This document shows, piece after piece, positions 1 to 11,000 of a DNA stretch of 64,000 bases; within the stretch, counting starts at the first letter, position 1; each line of letters starts with the position of its first letter. The position numbers and the translations under genes are program-made. The notes beneath the pieces were generated by a model. The model searched no databases, had not been told where the DNA came from, and worked only from the letters and a program-made list of their open reading frames with translations. Source of the DNA: Ecdyonurus torrentis (Eukaryota; Arthropoda; Insecta; Ephemeroptera; Heptageniidae); NCBI GenBank assembly GCA_949318235.1, contig OX439131.1, forward strand, positions 18,405,537-18,469,536, written 5' to 3'.

Positions 1-1
1 A

Positions 2-67
2 ATTGAGGGTGAAATTCAAAATGTTTCTGAAGTAACAATAGAAATTCACCCTGCAAAAACTAAGTGA
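2..67 (+). CDS. possible 3'-terminal coding fragment of an upstream gene
   Basis: From base 2 a frame is open for 21 codons and ends with TGA at 65-67. The encoded tail ends in VTIEIHPAKTK. The composition is less AT-rich than the sequence after the stop and looks codon-like. No acceptor can be seen because the window begins inside the segment, and the product is not recognised. It could equally be a chance open frame. Confidence 0.3.
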   Translation: MEGEIQNVSEVTIEIHPAKTK

Positions 68-624
68 TTTTATTTTTTATTCCGTGTGATATTATGATTT
101 ATAATTTTAATTGGCAAAAGTATAATGCAGTATTTTGAGTTCCAATTTTTTATTTTATTGTTTCATTATAAATAAGAGAGTTCTATGTAGTATGTTGACT
201 TAGTAAAACCAAAGCACTCAAATTTAGTATAAACTTTTTAGGACGTCTTGATCAAACAATCATCTTTTTGTAATAGGCCTATACTATACTGTATATATGT
301 GCTACAATTTTTTTTATGAGTTATATGCAAGTTTATCTTTTTGCCAATCCTTAAACCACACTCTGTTCACATGTACCCTAAGACTGTTTAAGGATGTAAG
401 TGAAGTTCTGATGTGATTGGATCAAATTTGTGAAGTCAGAAAAATATTATATTTTGGAACAATCTGTGATATAAGATTTAAGGTTAAAGGAGTAGGGTAC
501 TGACCCCCATGGTACCGACCTTATATCTAAAAAAAACTAGAAGTGTTTTGGATGTAAATTTAGTGTCATTTTGTAGCTAGTCACACCTAGCTGTCATAAA
601 AATTTCAAGATGTTTGACCACCCT

Positions 625-724
625 AAATTAGAAATAAATGACTCCGGCTAGATCAATGTTGATTTTCAGGTTTGTTAGGATATTACACAACTTTTTTGTT
701 CAAGGTGTTCTACGCCTTTAAAAG
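625..724 (+). repeat. partial copy of the 55-kb fold-back (MITE-like) family
   Basis: This segment matches the right arm of the inverted-repeat element at 54948-55198. Shared blocks include TTAGAAAT.AATGACTCCG, GTTAGGATATTA, TTTTTTGTTCAA and GGTGTTCTACGCCTTTAAAA. Only one arm is present here, so the copy is truncated or solo. Confidence 0.6.
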
Positions 725-979
725 TCATGCATCCTTAATTAAATTTCAATCATGATCTAGTGTCGATATAAAAAAAAAATGAAAAAAAATATATAAAAAA
801 AAATCAGAAATATACATAATAAGTTTAAAAAAATAAATAATATAAAAATAAAACATTTTTAATGATTTAATTTGTATGCAAAACAGATTTAATTGTATTG
901 GAAAATATTTTGTGTTCCTTATAATTATAATTCAAAAAAAATTGTGAGCTGGGGACTGGGGAGAGCTCACAGTATATTA

Positions 980-1168
980 TACAGTAGTCCATCTCCTATA
1001 GCGGGAATGTCAGATCGAATGCGCGCCATAATTCCGACTGGGTGAAGTTGTCAGAACTACACGTAACATTACTTCAAATTACGGCTTCTAGTTCTGTCAC
1101 CTTCACCCAGTCGGAATTATGGCGCGCATTCGATCTGACATTCCCGCTATAGGAGATGGACTACTGTA
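980..1168. repeat. long perfect inverted repeat in the DNAJC21 upstream region
   Basis: Bases 980-1047 and 1101-1168 are exact reverse complements over 68 nt. The spacer is 53 nt, and a weaker match around ACAGAACTA extends into it. The arms contain CpG-rich cores (GCGCGCCA). Similar GGGGAGAGCT blocks occur just outside both arms (about 958 and 1180), which may be a damaged target duplication. It ends 145 bp before the DNAJC21 start codon, so it lies in the promoter or 5'UTR. Confidence 0.85.
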
Positions 1169-1312
1169 CCATCTACTGTGGGGAGAGCTGAGAGTGTGAT
1201 TTTGAATTTTGCGCGAAGCCAAAACAAGCGGCGTGCGCATCTACCAGCTGAGAATTTTGACTTTGACATGTGGAAAAAAATTCCGTAATTTTCATAAGTT
1301 TATTTGTAAAAT

Positions 1313-2269
1313 ATGTCTACAATGAAGTGTCATTACGACGTCTTGTGCGTTTCAAGAGATGCTACAGATGATGAGCTAAAGAAAAACTACAGAAAACTAG
1401 CACTTAAATGGCATCCAGGTAAGAACAAACTACAGCTTGTATAGCCATTCCACCATCACATCACACATATTTTATGTGTATGTAACATCCAGTTATAAAT
1501 TTTAGAAAACAACGATAGCTGCAATGACCCAATTTCATCTTTGAATTTTTGCCATATTTCTTTAGACATACGTTCATTCACGTATATAAAAAAAAAATAG
1601 TAGTTTACTTTTTATCCAAGTTGCATCAGTAAATGCATATACCATCAAAAATAGATTTTCATGTTATGCTTTTGTATGCATATGACTTTTAGCAGACATA
1701 TTGATATTTGATATCTTAGACCTACATAATCGAATATTTTTTTTTAAGAAAACAATAATTTTATTATGAAATAATAATAATAAAGGTATGATACATTTGT
1801 ATGTACGTATGTACATACCGTACGGTACAAAAACTCATAAATATTCTACATTTCTTCCTACCGGTACATGATACTATGTAATTCACATTTCTTTCTTGGT
1901 TTTTGAACTTGAAAATCCAAAATATAAAGGCACGTACGTACCTCTACCTCTATACACATTACACATTGCCTCATTACAGTATGTACAGCTCTGGCCAAAA
2001 GTTCCCGAACGGGGCAGCGGCGGCCGCTGCGTTTTCTCATAAAGATAACATAGTGTAGTTGCGGGTTGCCTATGCAAATCGTTTGGGAACTTTTGGCCAA
2101 AGTTGTACAGTACAGTACAATAAATGTTAAAGACAAACTATTGGTCCACAAAATTCCAATAACAAAGTGTGTCTGCTGCAGCAGTTCTCCGCCTTTTCAG
2201 GCTGGTTATCATTGCAGTGACCAATGACATAATTATACGCACACCTCCTTGACTAACTGGTGCACATCT

Positions 2270-2300
<31 letters not shown>

Positions 2301-2369
2301 ATGATAAATTACATCCTGTGAAAAGAACAATATCACATGCAAAAACAAACATGTTTATAGAAAATGTCT

Positions 2370-2443
<74 letters not shown>

Positions 2444-5400
2444 GGGGGAGAGAGAATAACTATCATTTAACAAGATCAACGTAGTAGAGATTGTCAATCC
2501 CATTATCCAATGCAATAACAACTTAATATTATTGACTAAATTTGTGTTAATTTTTTTTTTTTAGATAAAAACTTGGAAAATCTGGAGGAAGCAAAGGAGC
2601 AGTTTCAGATAATACAGCAAGCATTTGATGTACTTAGCGACCCTCAAGAGCGTGCCTGGTATGATGCCCACAGAGAAGCTATTCTTAAAGGAGGTGAGAT
2701 ATCCTATTATTATAAAGATTTTAGGTATTAATAAATAAAGAGGAAGGGAGGGGGGGGGGTAATTTTATTTCATATTTTTAAAGATGACATCATCCTGAAT
2801 TAATAGATAATATGCAAATGTCTTATTTTTGAGTTTTTTATTACACATAATTATATTATTAATTATTTCATTAAGTATTTTTAATTAATTTTGTAAAGTC
2901 GAGAAATGATGTCACAGTTGGTAACTTTTTCCTGTACCCACGTACATAAATTAGCAAACATGACATCATATTACAATTTTCAAAAATTAATGAAGTATAC
3001 TTAATGAACTAAAAAGTTAAATATCAATCAATTTGGTATACAATAAAATTACCCACCCCCCCCCCCCCCTTTTTTTTTTTTTTTTTTTCCCCCTGTTTAG
3101 TTTATAATATGTTATTAATATATTTCAATTTCGATGTATTATTGGTTACAGGTCTTGGAAGTGATTTTAAGGATGACAGTTTCGATGTTTTCCCATATTT
3201 CACTTCTTCTTGCTACAAGGGATTTGGAGATGATGAAAAGGGCTTCTATAGAGTATATAGGTACTGTAGCATGATATGCTTAATTAATATCTAATATGTA
3301 TCTTCATAAAAATAGAAATTGATTAAGCTAATAAAATCATTATTTTGTCCTCCTTTATTTTCATTTTTTTAAAATTCTTTATTAAATACAAATCTGTGTA
3401 CAATTAATTATAATTTAATTATACTGTAAAATTGCTTTCTCAAATTATTATTAACTTTCTTTTCTTGTTTCAGGGAAGTATTCAACAAAATTGCAGCAGA
3501 AGAGGCAGATCTCCACGGGGACTCGGATAGTGATTTTGAAATACCATCTTTTGGTGATTCCAATAGTGACTATGAGGAGGTATTTATTATTATTTTTGTC
3601 TTTCAGTAATAACCCCAACAGCTTCAGTGCCTGCATTACAAATTTTATAAATTTCAGGTTGTGCATGCATTTTATGCATTCTGGCAAAGTTTCTCAACTA
3701 AAAAGTCATATGCTTGGCTGGACCAATATGACACTCGTCAAGCAGAAAACCGCAGGGTGGTAAGAGCAATGGAAAAAGAAAATAAAAAGTTCAGAGATAA
3801 AGCACGCAAGGAACGAAATGAAGAAGTTCGAACCCTGATAGCCTTTGTCAGGAAGAGGGATAAGAGACTTGAGCAGTACAGGGTAAGAAAATGTCCTTTC
3901 TTTGGTATTTTATTTAAACCTATTTTACTTCTGCCTTGGAGTAGTCTAAATTTATCGCCCTCACAAGGCTCAACTGAGTTTTGATAAGTATTCTTTTAGA
4001 CCCTTTTTTTTTTCTTTTTAGTTCTTTTTGAAACATAAAAATAATATCATTGCATCAAAAATAATATCTGTATGTACAAAAACAAAGCCGACATTTACAA
4101 TTTATTATTGCAGGTTAAATTAGCAGAGCGAGCAAAAGAAAATGCCTTAAAGGCAGAAAATAATCGGAAAAAACAATTAGCTGAGAGAAAAAAGATACTG
4201 GAAGAATATAAAGATCCAGATAGCTTAAAAATGGAGAATATGGAAGGAGTACTAAAGGTACAGTATGAATAATAATAGTATGCTTTTTAAAACAGTGATT
4301 ATCTGATTAATAGTAATAGATACATAGTGATTTATATACCTGTATAAATTACAAAACCTAACAAATGTTTCTTTATCTGAACAGGAAATAGAATCCCAAC
4401 TTGCTGCTGAGTTTGGAGAGAGCTGTAGTGGAGAGGAGTTAAGTGACTCAGAAAATGAAGATGTACCAAGTGGTTTATTTTGTGTGGCTTGCAACAAGAA
4501 CTTTAAAACTGAAAAAGCGTAAGACATTAGAGAGTTTCTAACATAAAACAAATGACAACTTTACTTAATATTCGTTACAGGTTTGCAAATCATGAAAATT
4601 CTAAAAAGCATAAAGAGAATGTAGCTAATTTAAAATTGGAAATGGAAGAAGATGATCAATTTGGCGACGAAGAGAAAGTAGAGAGTTTGCCCGAGAGTGG
4701 AGAGGAGCAAATAACCTCAAGTGTGGAAGAATTGGTTACTTCAGAAGATGGTAAGTCATTTGTCATCCATGTGTAATAAATATCTTATTGGATATGATGA
4801 AATTAAATGTGAGAGTTGTTACAAATGTTACAAGTACTCTATATATAATTTTCATTTTTTTGTTTTTTATCCCAACAGAAGTTGTCTTGCTACCAAAGAA
4901 AAACAAGAAAAACAAAAAGAAAAATGTAGTTGAGATGGTTGCTGTGGATAGTGAATCTGAAAATGAATTGAAAACTCCCCTAGAAGAAATAGGAATGTCT
5001 AAGAAGCAACGCAGACGAAAAGAGGCTAAGTCACAGCAGAAATCACAAGCTGAACCAAAGACAGAGGAGGCAGCTAATGATGAGGAAGCTACTGAACAAA
5101 ATGAAGCAACAGGAACAACAGATGAACCGCTACCTCAGAAAACAAAAGGAAAGAAGGCAAAGGCGGCCAAGCAAGCCAGAAAAACTATCGAAAAAGTTCA
5201 TATGGAGCCTGTTGATACAAGTGGATTGGTACGACATATCACACAGTTTTTGTTTGTCTTTATTTATTAATAATTTTGTTACCTGAGCAGTCTTACAAGA
5301 AATTAATATATTTCTGTTTTTGTTTTAGGATACAAGTCTCATGTGTGTTAAATGCAAGAGCTCCTTTCCATCTAGGAATAAGTTATTTGACCACTTCAAG

Positions 5401-5472
5401 AAAACTGGTCATTCCGTACCACTTGCTAATACAGCTACAGCAGCCAAATCTGAGAGAAAGAAAAAAAAATAA
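1313..5472 (+). CDS. DNAJC21: DnaJ homolog subfamily C member 21 (DNAJC21), 10 exons
   Basis: Exons: 1313-1418, 2565-2693, 3152-3260, 3474-3579, 3658-3882, 4114-4257, 4385-4518, 4581-4750, 4879-5228, 5329-5472. They total 1617 nt, exactly 538 codons plus stop; human DNAJC21 has 531 aa. An N-terminal J domain (about residues 4-66) starts MKCHYDVL and carries the HPD motif, split by intron 1, which stimulates Hsp70 ATPase. A basic region ([14 protein letters not shown]) follows. Two U1-like C2H2 zinc fingers have ligands C306/C309/H322/H328 and C497/C500/H513/H519. A Lys-rich acidic linker joins them and the protein ends in KKKK. In yeast and human the family (Jjj1/DNAJC21) releases the Arx1-type export factor from cytoplasmic pre-60S ribosomes. 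The ATG at 1322 is an alternative start and matches the human N-terminus better. The gene is complete with no frame damage. Confidence 0.96.
1984..2107. mobile_element. Tc1/mariner-like MITE in DNAJC21 intron 1
   Basis: The element starts TACAGCTCTGGCCAAAAGTT and ends with the inverted form, AACTTTTGGCCAAAGTTGTA. It is flanked by TA at each end. A TA target and a CAG-plus-GGCCAAAAGT terminus are typical of Tc1/mariner elements. At 124 bp it has no coding capacity. A degraded relative lies at about 9244-9345. Confidence 0.7.
2269..2440. repeat. opposed (TC)n and (AG)n microsatellites
   Basis: A 32-bp TC run (2269-2300, one G interruption) is followed about 70 bp later by a pure (AG)35 run (2371-2440). 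Both lie in DNAJC21 intron 1. The two runs are complementary and could pair in RNA. Confidence 0.95.
3053..3090 (+). repeat. poly-C/poly-T run in DNAJC21 intron 2
   Basis: A run of C is followed directly by about 19 T and then CCCCC, within the intron before exon 3. It is low-complexity DNA with no other signal. Confidence 0.9.
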
Positions 5473-5574
5473 CACTAATTTTTAATTAGCTTATATTTAA
5501 TATATTAATTTAACTATAGCACAATTTTCCCGTGTATGAAGTGTACATACTTATTTATAATTTTAAAATTATAA

Positions 5575-5580
5575 AATAAA
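5575..5580 (+). terminator. polyadenylation signal of DNAJC21
   Basis: A canonical AATAAA hexamer lies 103 bases after the DNAJC21 stop codon in an AT-rich 3'UTR. It is the first one downstream. Confidence 0.6.
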
Positions 5581-5739
5581 TTATATGCTTTTTCTAACAT
5601 TACTGTCCTACTATTCCAAGTTTCCTCTATAGTTATTTATTTGTATTTTAAAAAAATATAGCTTTGCACTAAAAATGCCACGAGCTAATTTTTACTTACT
5701 TTAGGATTGGGCCTCTAATAAATACCTGTAATAATGAAT

Positions 5740-5864
5740 ACCTGTTTTGAGGCCAACTTTAGGCGATTTTGATCACATCCGCTTCTACTTGCTACGCATG
5801 TGCAGTACGTAGAAATGGAAGCGGGTATGAGCGAAGTCACTTATAGTTGGCTTCAAAACAGTTG
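5740..5864. repeat. imperfect fold-back repeat
   Basis: CTGTTTTGAGGCCAACT at the left pairs with AGTTGGCTTCAAAACAG at the right, and the inner parts (CCGCTTCTACTT against GAAATGGAAGCGG) also pair imperfectly. It is MITE-like, with no coding capacity and no clear target duplication. Confidence 0.55.
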
Positions 5865-7059
5865 TTCCTCTATTAGTCAACACCTTTACTGAGCAGTGCA
5901 TTATGTTGCCTTTTACTGCTTACATAAATACAGTAAAGTTAAAAAACAAAGACATTTTCACTTGCTAATTTTAAGTTTTGCAGAATAAACAGCCTAGACA
6001 AGCAAATTTATAAAAGTCTTGCAGCGCAGTACCCTTATTTATTTTAATTTTAGCAGTGTTTAAGTCATTTAATCTAAAGAGCACACATAGAGTACTCTAA
6101 GCACACATTAAGGACCAGAGAATCATGTGAACTTGTTGGTCATGCCATATAAGGGCAGTATTATGTAGGATTATTTGATGCTTTGATTATTAGTATGTGA
6201 TATAATGTATGAATTGAAGATAATGGAACTTACCATGCATGGAGAGCTCTTTTCTCTTTTGCGACTTTTGTTTTGTTTCTTGAGAAATCTATATGCACTG
6301 TACCGCTCGAGGCCTGAAATTTTTGAGAAATCTACGGACTCGCGGGTAAAGATAACATAATTTTAATTTATGAACACTTTTCACATCTTGATATTTTTTT
6401 TTCTTTTTTTTTTTTTTATTCTCTTCATACTTGCAACATAAAAATATTGCAGTCTGCGCCTCCGAGGTCATATCGTGTCAGGACGATCTGAAAAGATCAA
6501 GCTGTTGGACCTTATAACAACACATTTACTTATAACACACCCAATCTCTTCGTTATAACCTTAGAAAAATATAGAAGATTGAGACCAGCAAATGTATTTC
6601 GCTGGTGGAAGATAATAGCGGATAATAGGAACGGAACGATTATTATTATGCACTACACAACTACAATTCGCAATTTTGAAACCGCGCGGTCTGCGTACTC
6701 TTTACTCTTTAGTCGCTTTAGTCAAATTAAGCCTTGTTTTTGAACTAAATAAATATTATTTAAACCCTAAACATTCAATATTTATTTATACCTAATTTTT
6801 AAAAAAATAATAGTATAGTGTACCTTGAATTTGAGTTAAGAAAACAATTAAATAAGATTTTGTGATGTTGTAAAGTTGCGTTTCTGACTTTTTTAACAAA
6901 AAGAAAGGAACGGAGGGGGAAGAGGGGAATGATTGGTGTAATGTAATTCTCCCAGATTTCTGTATGTAATTTGTCAATTATCTTTAATTTTACTGGATTA
7001 TTGAGTTATTTCGTTGACAAGGTAATTAAAAATACACGTAATTAATATAAAAGTAGGAC

Positions 7060-7690
7060 ATATTTATGGAATAAGCTATGTTTTTAAGCATTATCATGCA
7101 TGTTGACGCATTATTGATAGCATGATAGCTCATCATTATTATGTACCGGTAACATGAGGGGCATGAGGCATATGAAAAATATGAATGGCTTACATATTTG
7201 TTCATGTATCCTGCATATTATTATGTGATGTAGAATCTTCTTATATATTATGTACACACACAAAATTTATTAACTTATCATACATACATACTATGTCATC
7301 TGTATGATATGTATGCATGCAAATGGTCATACATATCTACTCTATCTCTGTTGCTTGTTGAAAGCCGGAAAGTTTTACATATATGTGCATAATGCATACT
7401 ACACATACATTATTATGCATAATGCTATATTTATAAATATGTATGTATATACATATCATTTTATTATACATACACTGTTTCACGCGTGATGTGCAGTCAT
7501 AGATGGTACATACATATATTCACATTCATGCATCCATATCATATTATGTCATGCATATTGAAATTATGCATAATCAGAAAGAAATCTCTAATGCAAATAC
7601 ATACACTTAAAAGTATATGTTGCATGACAGAGTTGACTACTGTATATGCATACACATAAGTACATACATTATGGTAAATGTACATACTAA
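7060..7690. repeat. ATGCAT/ATACAT-rich low-complexity tract
   Basis: Words such as TATGCAT, CATACATA and TGCATAAT recur densely without a fixed period. No open frame or other signal is credible in it. Confidence 0.5.
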
Positions 7691-8025
7691 TTATCGGCAC
7701 GCCGCAGTTATCGCAGGCTCTTTTTACGGCGAAAGTAATAAGTTTACGAGATCCTAACTAGAACCAACCATGTTAGAATTCCATCTACTTGCCGTACCAC
7801 TGCTTAAAACTTTTATCACTAGAAGGGGCCGAGATAAATAGGGGTGCCGGTAACTGCGACAGTGTCGGTTTGGTTGCTTTTTCTCAACAATACTATAGGA
7901 ACTTCAACCTTAAGACACTTTAGCTGCCGATAACTAATATATTTACCATATATTCATACATATACTGGACATTATACTTCATACATGTATACAGTATTCT
8001 TATTGTATTTTGTTTCAGTTCTTTC

Positions 8026-11000
8026 ATGATGGAGCCTTCCCCAGAAGTGGCTCAGCTCTCTGCACAGCTAATTCGAGCTGTAGAAATATCAATGAGTCCA
8101 ACAGCTTCAACTCAAGAACGACATGAAGCATATGAAGCTTGTGAACAGTTTAAGGAAACTTCCCCCATGTGCGCTGAATGTGGTCTTTTTCTAGCTCAGA
8201 TTCCTAACATAGCCATTGTCAGACACTTTGGGCTCCAGTTGATGGAACACTGTGTCAAATATCGTTGGAACAAAATGACACAAGCAGAAAAAATATTTAT
8301 CAAAGTATGTGAATAATTTCTAAATATATTTATGTTAATTTTGTTTAACAATGTCTTACACATTATGTGTATAATTCAGGAACACAGCATGCGTCTATTG
8401 GCAAGAGGAACACTGCCAATGATGGTAGAACAGGGACATATCAAAGACGCTGTTTCTCGTCTAGTAGTGGAAATGATTAAAAGAGAATGGCCACAGCAGT
8501 GGCCAGGATTATTGGATGAGCTGAATGATCTGTGCAGCCAAGGAGAGACTCAGACAGAACTAGTTTTACTAGTGCTACTGCGTTTAGCAGAGGACGTTGC
8601 GGTCCTTCAGGTATGTGCTTAAAATTTGAATTAATTTATAAAATAAGTTTTACTCTGATATACACATTAACTTTTGTTATAAAATTGCAGACCCTTGAGT
8701 CAAATCAGCGCAGAAAAGATATTTATCAAGCTTTAACAGCTAACATGGAAACATTATTTAAGTTCTTCTTGTGGCTCATTAATAAGCATTTTACTAAAAT
8801 GCAGGAGTTGACGAGAACTGGGACTGAGGAATCCAAATTAGAAGCGTCTGTTCATTCACGAGTGTGCCAGGTAAGACTATAATTATTATTATATAATTTC
8901 ATTAATATTTATCTATTAGTTTGTGTACATACATTATTTTGTAAATTTCAAGGTGGTTCTTACAACATTGGGAGGCTACATTGATTGGGTTGCAACCCAG
9001 CACCTGATGGCTGAAGGAGGACAACTATTACAAGTCTTGTGCATGTTACTGAAGGATGACACCTGTGAAAAAGTACAGCTAGCTGCTGCAGAATGTTTAT
9101 TACAGGTTATTATTACCTCTTAAATATTTTACATCACTTTTACAAATGAAATTGATACTTTTGCAAGTAATTAAATAAAGTGCATCTTAAAGATTTGTTC
9201 TAAATCTAGAACACAGTATTTATCATATACATAGGTACAGTACATTCCTGGTCAAAAGTGTCTGAATGATCTGTATAGGCAACCCACAACCACGCTTTGC
9301 TATCTTTATGAGAAAATGCAGTGGTCGCTGCAGCCCCAATTAGGGTTAGGTGTAAGAGTGGGCCAGACATTTTGTCAGGCTTAAACCTCGCCCTTTCAAA
9401 AATATGATATTTTCCTTTATGCTTTTTTTTTTAAATTTTATTTTTTAATTTTTATTTTTTTAATAAAGACGATTATTTATTTATTTAATTAGAACATTTT
9501 ATCCAGAGGTGTACATAGACACTTCTTAAACATTATCATCATTTTCATATGTTTTTGTTTCTCAGGTTGTGAATCGTAAAGGCACTGCAGATGAGAGACG
9601 ACCATTGCTCCTTCTCTTCAGTCCCGATGCTATGAGATATATTTTTGAAGCTGCAGAAAAAGCATTCCTACATCTAACAAGTGAGAGCCACTACTTTTTC
9701 CTGAAACGACTGACTCAAGTAGTTACAGGCCTAGGATTACAACTTCACTTCATGTTGGGAAAAGATGAAAACACTGGCATTCCTGAAAACTTCTCCATAT
9801 TCCTCAATGCATTACTTCATTTCAGTCGCCATCCCAGTCTGCAAATTACTCATTATGCAAATCAATTGTGGACCTCGTTCTTCAAACATGACCTCATTTC
9901 AAAAAACTCAGAATTCTTAAAATATGCTACTATGTGGATTGAATGTGCATTACCAAAGGTAAGAATTTATGGTACCAGTATATAAATGTTATTGAATAAT
10001 TGATTTTATCACACTAATGCAAAATTAATCTTAATTTGTAGGCTATGAAAGTTGGATTTCCATCTCAGAATGATTGCCCTGCTTCTGTATTTTCTGCAAT
10101 GGATTTTGATAGTGATGAAGAGTTCTCTGCATTTTTCCATCGTTATCGTGCTGATATGCAAGAAGCATTACACCAGGTTACATTGATTGCACCTCTGGAA
10201 GCATTCAGTTATGTGGAGAAGTGCTTGACATTACAGTTAAACAAGCCAGTGGTTGGTGGTTGCACTCCTCAATCGGCTGCTGCACTGGAGTGGGAGGCCC
10301 TCAACTTGGTGTTAGACGCTGTCTTGAGTAGAATTCTTCTCTGCAGAGAAAGACCTTCTGTAGCGGCAGGCTTACGTCTTCTACACATGTGTCTCATTTA
10401 TGAGACAGATGACCCTCTTATTGCCTCTTTTGTTCTCTCAAGTATTTCTGCTCTCTTTGTATTTCTCAGTATGGACCCAAGTGGAACCACAATGCTACCA
10501 CAGGTCTTGCATAAAATATTTGCAGCTCTTGTATTTACTCTACCAGGTCAAACTAAAGATTCCCGAAGTAGGGCAGTTAAAAATGTAAGACGACATGCAG
10601 CATCATTGATGGTTAAATTAGCTCAAAGATATCCATTATTATTGTTGCCAATGTTTGATGATATCTGTGCTACAGTACAAAGGTTAACAGAAGTACCAAA
10701 TCAACTCTCATCATTAGAGAGAGTTACATTACAAGAAGCTTTACTATTGGTAAGCAATCATTTTTGTGACTATGAACGTCAGAGTATATTTGTAGCAGAG
10801 GTGATTGCCCCAGGAGCTCAGTTATGGAATTCCATGAAAGATGCATTTACAACCACGGAGAACTTTATGGCATTTGTGGGATTAGACAAGCCTCCAGTGG
10901 AACCCAGTACTGAAGATGTCAATGGACAAAATCGTTCGCAGATTATGTTCTGTGTCAAGTTGTTCTTTGCTGTAGTACGGCGATGTGCATGGCCTGATGA

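Larger units (their letters stand above)
68..1312. other. intergenic and upstream region of DNAJC21
   Basis: This AT-rich stretch contains no coding signal. It holds a fragment of a fold-back repeat (625-724) and a long perfect hairpin (980-1168). The last 150 bases before the DNAJC21 start include a short GC-richer part (about 1205-1245) that may be the core promoter. No TATA box stands out. Confidence 0.6.
5581..8025. other. DNAJC21-XPO5 intergenic region
   Basis: No coding exon is supported here. The region holds an imperfect fold-back repeat (5740-5864) and A/T-rich unique sequence. A tract at about 7060-7690 is dominated by ATGCAT and ATACAT words. A GC-richer stretch at 7690-7870 is the likely XPO5 promoter. 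The TTTCAG at 8013-8018, just before the XPO5 start codon, suggests a spliced 5'UTR exon somewhere upstream. Confidence 0.5.

Noticed and set aside
2249..2470. + strand frame rich in SLSL and RERE repeats
   Set aside because: It is a translation of the TC and AG microsatellites inside DNAJC21 intron 1.
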